In this document: piece by piece, positions 57,791-64,000 of the stretch
Layout of the letters: the number at the start of each line of letters is the position of its first letter
Numbering within the stretch: position 1 is the first letter of the stretch
NCBI RefSeq assembly: GCF_030052815.1
Contig: NC_079495.1
Coordinates: 51,019,739 to 51,083,738 of the forward strand
Origin: Hevea brasiliensis
Lineage: Eukaryota > Streptophyta > Magnoliopsida > Malpighiales > Euphorbiaceae
Direction: 5' to 3'
DNA: 64,000 bases
Made by a program: the position numbers and the translations under genes
The notes under the pieces: generated by a model
The model's database searches: none
Told to the model about the DNA's origin: nothing
What the model saw: the letters and a program-made list of their open reading frames with translations, nothing else

Positions 57791-58483
57791 TATAACTGAG
57801 TCACTGACTCTAGCTACCTTACAAGTGTAGTCGTTTGATAGGCTAGTTCTGAAGTTTTAAATTTCTGACTAAAATTTTCACATTTATTTCCAGAATAGTA
57901 CTCTATTCGGGTGCAACTGTATCAATTTATAGATTACTTACAAATATTCTTAATTTATTATACCACGAGGAAGCACGTAGCTCTACACAATAATCCCGTG
58001 TCGGTACTATAATCTGCAGCTTTCAATACAAACATCGAGAACATTATATAGTCACTACGTTATAACCTCATGGGCTAGGTTTTCTAACATCTTATCTTTC
58101 TCGAATCTATTAATATCCTAAACCGATTCTGATTACAATATCCATTAATAATTACTAACAGTAACATCTTTGCCCTCATCTAGAGTAATTCTATTACTGT
58201 AACTTACTTTTAGGTCCTCTTGCCTTACATTAAGTAGGCTTGCCAATTAGCTTTATAATTTATGGTATGTTAGAAAATACTTTTAGCTAATAATTCTTCC
58301 AAAATTAATGTCAATCATACTTGTTATTATAGTTATTATCCTAAAGGACTAGTCACTAATACATCAAAATTCATTCCCATGTAAAGGAATAACAACATAA
58401 CATATAGTTCTGACACTAACACACAACTAAGTAGTGCTGGGATCAAATAATAACTAATTGTTTCTTTTAAAAATTAAGAACTT
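57791..58483 (-). pseudogene. E7 protease remnant and unassigned decayed pol sequence
   Basis: Immediately after gag the minus strand aligns with E3 protease at low identity: LFDPSTT where LFDLGSTHS is expected, then MNFDVLVTSPLG. Stops are frequent. From about 58230 to 57791 similarity becomes too weak to name domains. Confidence 0.5.
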
Positions 58484-59146
58484 ACCAGCAGCTACATCTG
58501 AAGTTTCTGCTCTTTCTCCTTGGCGCATAATGGACGCTCTGATTGGTGCGCTACTATATTCGGGTTGATTCACTGTGTTATAGTGGTGAGGAGTACCAAC
58601 TCTATTTCTATCTCGACTCTGACTGATGGTCTGTGAACTCCGGAAAGTAGATCGAGGTGCTCTAGTACAATCTTTAACAAAGTGTCCAAGTTTTTCACAA
58701 TTGTAGCAGGCTCCAGAGGCCTTACGATAAATACCTCATGTAGCTTACCACAAATATGGCAGAAATGGGCAGAATAGGAACTTCTGGTTGTTCGATGACT
58801 AGATTTTGGTGGTCTCTACCCTGATGATCCACCTCTATCATATTTCTGAGTTCGGGGCTCCTCAAATTCTTTTCTCTTCCCCAAATTACTGTTTGAGCTC
58901 TGACCCATAGGTTTCTCCCTTTTCTCCATTTCATATTGCCCTTGTGGGGGTTGGGTTTGTACTTGAGTTTAAGCTGACAGAGTATCAGCCATTTGTTGAA
59001 AGAAAGTGGCCATTTGCTGGGCCATTTGTGCAGTAATTTATACTGGTAAACTGCACTGATCGGGCCTTCGACACTTTGTGGAGCTGGGCCTCAACTTGTA
59101 CTTCGCCATCATGCATCGTTTCTATTGTCTCATTCTTCTCTTCCAT
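58484..59146 (-). pseudogene. E7 gag with the capsid domain deleted
   Basis: ATG at 59146 opens MEEKNETIE, an acidic start as in E3. After FFQQMADTLSA the sequence jumps to a basic S/G/R-rich tail (GKRKEFEEPR), so the roughly 170-residue capsid domain is gone. Zinc knuckles follow: CHICGKLHE (the second half degraded) and CYNCEKLGHFVKDC (about 58670-58712). It ends ERAETSDVAAG at the protease boundary. Confidence 0.75.
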
Positions 59147-59313
59147 ATCTTTTCACAAGATTTTCTATTCCTGTACAACCAACATAAGGAGATTCCTCTC
59201 CATTAGTTCATATTTATGATGTAAATGTACTATATGTATCAAACATTTTAGCAATTGTAGTTACCGACAAAAAGATTTCAAATTCACAGTTCGAAATTCA
59301 CTTAAAAACCATT

Positions 59314-59325
59314 GCTCTGATACCA
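59314..59325 (-). other. Primer binding site of E7
   Basis: GCTCTGATACCA on the plus strand, tRNA-iMet type, 7 bases from the 5' LTR. Confidence 0.93.
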
Positions 59326-59332
59326 CAAAACA

Positions 59333-62300
59333 TGTCACACCCTACTCCCCTGTAAGATGTAACATGATCCCATAGTACACCTAATGAATTACCGTACTTC
59401 GCCTACCGATAATCCATTAAATATACTACAAGGGATTTTAAAACAATTTTCATGAAATTTAAATCATCGATTAAAATCTTGTGTTATAAAATTTTTTTCA
59501 AAATTTCGGCAAAGTGCCGGTTATATTTTGAGAAAACAGTTCTTCAAAACCTATAAAGAACACACTTCTAATATGTTTTCTCAAATACAACTTCAATAAC
59601 TTCATTTGAACCCATAATTCAAGTCTCAATAATCAACTCAATCTCCTTATAAAAGAAACATTTCATTGATTACAAGACTCAAAATTAATATTACAAAACT
59701 ATTCAGAGAAATGAAATCCCAAATTTACATTTACAATAATTTACATTTAATTACATACCAAAATATTTTACAAGAGTTTTTATATAACTGCTCAAATAAT
59801 TTACATACATATTATTACATGCATGCATCAAAACCTATGTACATGGGTATACCTATAATATACCTGGAGCTGATCTGAAAGTGTCTTCAAAGAAACTTAC
59901 TCACTGCTCTATGCTCTTCTTACCTGCGACAGCATACAAAGCTATCGCTGAGTGGTGAACTAAGTGGTGCACAACTATAATTTAAAACATAGTACAATAT
60001 ACATTGACAAAATTTACAGTAAATAATTTGGAAATCAGAATACTCATCAAATTCTAAAACTCAAAATATTCATTGCTAATAATGTGAATCATTTGTATAA
60101 AATGACTTTGATCACGAAATTCAATTTATCAAATCATAACTAACTATTTAGGTAATTCCAACAAAATCAATTATACATAAATCATAATTGAAATCACAAT
60201 TCTTTACCATTCAAAAACATTCTGTGTCTCAAAAATCATGTTGTCTCTCAAAAATTATTATTATCTCACTAACTATGCAAGACTAATCCGAAAGGGCCAT
60301 ATTCGATGTGATTCTAACTCCCTATGGTCGGGGAGGTCGAATCATATTCTAACTCCCTATGGTCGGGGAGGTCGAATCATCGTGCATAGTACCATCACAA
60401 TAATGAATCTTCCGCAAGGGCCATAACGATAGAATAAACTTAGATTTAACCTCAAATCAGAGGAAAATCTAAGCCTGTGCACGTACCATGGTAATCAAAA
60501 CACAACTAACTCCATTGTCTTCTCAACAAATGAGAGAGACGGGTAATAACCTAGTCAAGCATCTATAGTGAGATATAAAACAATATCACAATCCTTTTAG
60601 TGAGCATAAATCACAATATAATTCGATTCAAATTCAATTCCAATATCCAATAATTTTTATGCTCATCACAATTCAAATCATAAATTTGCATTTTCCATGA
60701 AAATTACCATCACAATTCAAAATATGTTCTATCACAATTTTCTAAAACATAATTTATTCAATCCATAACAATGCTTAATACTTGTGGAAATACCATTTCA
60801 CAAAGCTAAATTCATACATACTATAACAATTTTCAATAATCATTGAATTAAATCCAATGCCTGTTAAACATAATACATAAGAAAAATATGTCATTTAATC
60901 ATATGAAATATTCAAAAAAAATTAGTTAAAAACTAGTTGTGCACAAACCTCTTATAACTGTCTCTTGGCTCTGACTCAGTGTTTCCTTCCCCTTCCCTGA
61001 GTCTTTGCTAACTGAGAAACACAATTTGAAGTGTTTCAGTACTCATTTAAATTGTCTCTAAGAATAAGGTTCAATAATTAATTTATCGAATTATATTATT
61101 TCTTTAGTCAACCTAATATGTCGACCCTCGATGCGTTCTAGGTAAATTCAATTTTAATGTTACTAATATGTCACATTCAATAGTCTTTTAGGGTTAATAC
61201 ATGTGACTAAATTCATTTCCATGTATCTTGCATTTTCTTGCAATTTGCTGGATTCCGGGATACTAGTTTGACCTAGCCGGACGACCTAGTTCCCTCAATT
61301 TTCGAGTTTTGGTCAAAACTACAAACTTGTAGATCTATGTCTTATTGCACGCGGGGCAAAATTTCAGGTCATTCTGAGTTACGTAGACGAAGTTATGGTC
61401 ATTTTACTATTGCTGGTCAAAATGCATCAAAATTGGTCACTTTAGGTCATTTTAGGTCAATTTTAGTTTGGCCAGTTTTTGGACCCGAAATTGTGCAAGC
61501 TGTTTGAGTTGCTTATGGTCATTTCTGGGCTTTGGTGTCTTCATAAGACTTTTAGATATGGGTCTTAACTATTCATGGTTAAAATTTCAGGTCAATTGGA
61601 CCTGTTTTGAGTGAGTTATGGCCTAAAAACTAACTGCTGCCCAATTGATAAATTTTCAGGCCTTTATTGCACTTAATCCGGATTTGGTCATTTTTCAAGC
61701 TACCTTGCAAGCAGAATTTTGGCAAGCTTCCTTCATGAAAGTTGGCACATTTTGTGCCTAGTTTCACCTCCAATTGGTTTCATACCAATTGAAGCCACAC
61801 ACTTAAGGTTCTAAGCCCAAAATGCAAACTGCCTTATTACATTTCTTTCATACACATCAAAGACCACTTTTAACACTTACCAAACTCAACATTCAAGCCA
61901 ATTCTGGTTTGTACCATAACCTAAACATAATTCACAACATATTATAGGTCATTTTGGCAGATTACAATCATATTCAACATACACCATAAAGTGCAAAATT
62001 TGTCAAACTCAATTTACAACAATTCAAGCACCTAACCATAACACTTTTACATGTCCAACCTCACACCATCATACATACACTCAAACTGCCATAACATCCA
62101 ACACAAGTCAACATTAATATATCATAAACCAAGCATGAATTCCAGCATTCTTCAAGAGTCAACAAACTACCGCAATGATATATTTACATTCCATTAATTT
62201 CCAAGCTTCAAATTTCAATACACATTTACATATACTAAGTATAATCACCCAAATAATTTCCTACACAATATACATTTAATCAATCCTTTAATTCACCATT

Positions 62301-63321
62301 TACAAGCAAAAATAAATTGTCTTCAAGGTGTTTCCATGGCTGCCAAAAGTACACTTCTCCATTCAACATCAAACCTCAAAAATTTCTCCATAAATCAAAC
62401 ACCCATAACATCCTTACAAACTTTAATTAAACAAAAATCAAAAACACAAACTTACCACTTTGGAAATTCTTCAAAACTCCACAAAAACTTTCCTTTCTTC
62501 CTGCCTATCTACTGCCCATGGTGTGAGGATCAAAATTAATGAAGACAAGTAAACAAAATCTAGCTTGAAAATGGGTATAATGAGCCATGCATTTGGGAGG
62601 CCATGGGAGGGTTTTGGAGTTCTTGAATTCGGCAATGGTGAGTTGAATGAGGAAGATGAAGGTGCTGCATGAAGTGGCTGTCCACTTAGGTGTAAATGGC
62701 TCCCACTAACTCTCCACTAAAGTTTATTTAATTAATATTATATGTTAAAGTTTGATTATTCAAGTTATTTCCCATTTCTTTCAACATTTATATTATGTAC
62801 CACAATTTTAATTTTTTATTATATTTCCAAGTGTAATATTTTTTATTTTTAATAGACATTTAGGTCAAAAGACAACTCGAAGTTTCAAATGACCACAATG
62901 CCCCTGTTAGGGTTGCATTCCCGATTTTTCGGTAACACCGGGTTTTGTCCTTTTTCGATTTTTCACTTTTCTTTGTACTAATTATTTAATTTTTATTTAG
63001 TATTTCTAATGGTATTTGTATTTCAATAGGTGTCTATTTAAGTCCTAAAAATATTTTCCGTGGTTCCTCGGTCCGTATTAGTCAACGGTCACGCCGTGAC
63101 TTCCTGCATGATCACCCATCGCTAGGGTTCTCGGCTCGCTTAACTTGGTTACATTTCTTTGCTATTATTTTTCCTTTATTTTTCTTGTATTTTCTTTTCT
63201 TGTATTTCATTATTTTATGTCTCCTCACTCATATCGAAGTGTAGTTCTAGGCATCCTAGCTGTCTGGACAATACTGGTCACTGGAAAAGTAGAACGCACT
63301 ACCGAACATAGGGGTGTTACA
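59333..63321 (-). repeat. 5' LTR of E7 (3989 bp)
   Basis: Partner of 52386-56381 with the same order of landmarks: hairpin (59940-59972), 35-bp duplication (60310-60379), modules (about 61290-61810) and terminal GGGTGTTACA. Near 63060-63110 it carries short deletions relative to the other copy. Confidence 0.94.
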
Positions 63322-64000
63322 CTACCTATTCATTTAGAACTTATTTAGTGCTTGAAAAAACCTTTTAACTCCCACTAGGTAGCTCCCACTAGGTAGCTCC
63401 CACTAGGTAGCTTACACTAGGTAGCATACCCATAGGAAGGTTTATAAGAATGTAAATATAGTTCTTAATGATTAAATTCATTTTAAATCTTACGGCTTAT
63501 ACCATTAATAGTATGATCTTCATTATGACCAATCTCTACATAAATGGATAAATTTTATACATTAATATGTAGAATTCTATATCTCTTCAAATATGAGATA
63601 TAGAAATTAACTTCAAAGTGCATTTATGGTAACATTTCTAATAGGTATAAGCTCATTACTGAAAGGATTTACATCCATTTTATTTGTTGTTTGATGACTG
63701 TTCATCCAATTTCATCTTCCATCCTTTGTCATTTTCTTACAAAAAATCTTTTCTTAAGAAAATGACTCCGCTCATAATAATTTTTTGTTTAGCTGGAAGA
63801 TAAAATTATATCCTAAACTTTCTTTGGGTTATCTAATAAATTTATCCTTTTATCAAATTTCACTTTTAAAACAACTTTAATCTTAATAATCTTAAGATTT
63901 AGTGTTTAACCATAACATATCTCATGTGATGTGGTGGAAACTGCTATAGATCATAATCTATATTGAAGATTTAAAGTTGTTAATAATACTAATCCCTGCA
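63322..64000 (-). pseudogene. Copia E6 internal region continues (decayed integrase region)
   Basis: From about 63770 the plus strand parallels C1 30210-30440: AAAATTATATCCTAAACTTTC..., GGGTTATCTAATAAATT..., CATATCTCATGTGATGTGGTGGAAAC. It is therefore the copia integrase C-terminus on the minus strand, without an open frame. E6 leaves the window here. Confidence 0.65.
63369..63424. repeat. 14-bp tandem repeat, 4 copies, in E6
   Basis: CTCCCACTAGGTAG three times and CTTACACTAGGTAG once, head to tail, in the flank just right of E7. Confidence 0.92.

Larger units (their letters stand above)
52386..63321 (-). mobile_element. Chromovirus E7, inserted in copia E6
   Basis: Two LTRs (52386-56381 and 59333-63321), a PPT beside the left one and a PBS beside the right one define a minus-strand element. 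Flanks are CTACT (52381-52385) and CTACC (63322-63326), a target duplication with one mismatch. The 2.9-kb interior has gag with its capsid domain deleted, protease remnants, an intron-bearing integrase fragment and an integrase-chromodomain. RT and RNase H are missing. It would have depended on other elements, if it moved in this form. Confidence 0.9.

Noticed and set aside
58470..58490. GTAAGT splice-donor-like sequence at the gag/protease boundary of E7, suggesting an Ogre-like intron
   Set aside because: Downstream sequence aligns with E3 protease codons (GTFSIS, LFDLGST, VTSPLG), so it is decayed coding sequence and not an intron.

Overview
The window is repeat-dense plant nuclear DNA, most likely from a flowering plant with a large, retrotransposon-rich genome. 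The evidence is initiator-Met primer binding sites, Ty3/gypsy chromovirus polyproteins with C-terminal chromodomains, Ty1/copia polyproteins, a Cassandra-type TRIM carrying a 5S-rRNA-like stretch, and LTRs of 1.5 to 4.6 kb. I found no intact host gene, no tRNA or rRNA gene, no CRISPR array and no bacterial-type operon. I cannot name the species.

Layout, left to right. (1) 1-7602 is E1, a nearly complete chromovirus (+) whose 5' LTR is cut by the window edge. (2) 7603-11113 and 36161-37222 are two halves of one long reverse-oriented LTR, X. E1 sits at one end of it, and a 25-kb nest splits it. (3) That nest, 11119-36155, is a copia element, C1 (-), bounded by matching TCAAT duplications at 11114-11118 and 36156-36160. 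(4) Inside C1 lies chromovirus E3 (+, 13113-28613). E3 is itself split by a 4139-bp solo LTR (17968-22106, duplication CATTT). (5) E3's right LTR runs directly into the PBS, PPT and LTR of a Cassandra-type TRIM (28621-28983), after which C1's reverse transcriptase, integrase and gag follow on the minus strand. (6) 37223-42310 is an older stretch. It holds a decayed plant-transposon protein on the minus strand, split by solo LTR Z (38248-40795, duplication GTCTG), and a tRNA-like SINE head near 42200-42262. (7) 42311-45513 is solo LTR W (duplication TTTTT). (8) 45975-48948 is the 3' half of a decayed chromovirus, E5. (9) Copia element E6 (-) has inserted into E5's 3' LTR (48949 onward, leaving the window at 64000). 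(10) Chromovirus E7 (-, 52386-63321) has inserted into E6. E7 has two near-identical ~4-kb LTRs and a heavily deleted, chimeric interior.

None of these polyproteins is intact. The breaks are mostly single-codon stops of the CAG/CAA/TGG/CGA to TAG/TAA/TGA kind, plus small frameshifts and a few larger deletions. The solo LTRs show that unequal LTR recombination has also been removing elements here.

The most interesting observations are: a 75-nt intron-like insertion at the same integrase position in two different chromovirus copies and absent from three others; a ~200-bp module repeated three times inside the long LTRs, each carrying a CAATTG-centred palindrome; promoter-proximal perfect palindromes that differ between LTR families but share a 2-bp centre; a conserved CTAAGC-type hairpin next to a zone of family-specific tandem repeats; and a junction joining a Ty3 LTR to a Cassandra PBS through a 10-bp shared sequence. 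All alignments were made by eye, and LTR divergence figures are rough.
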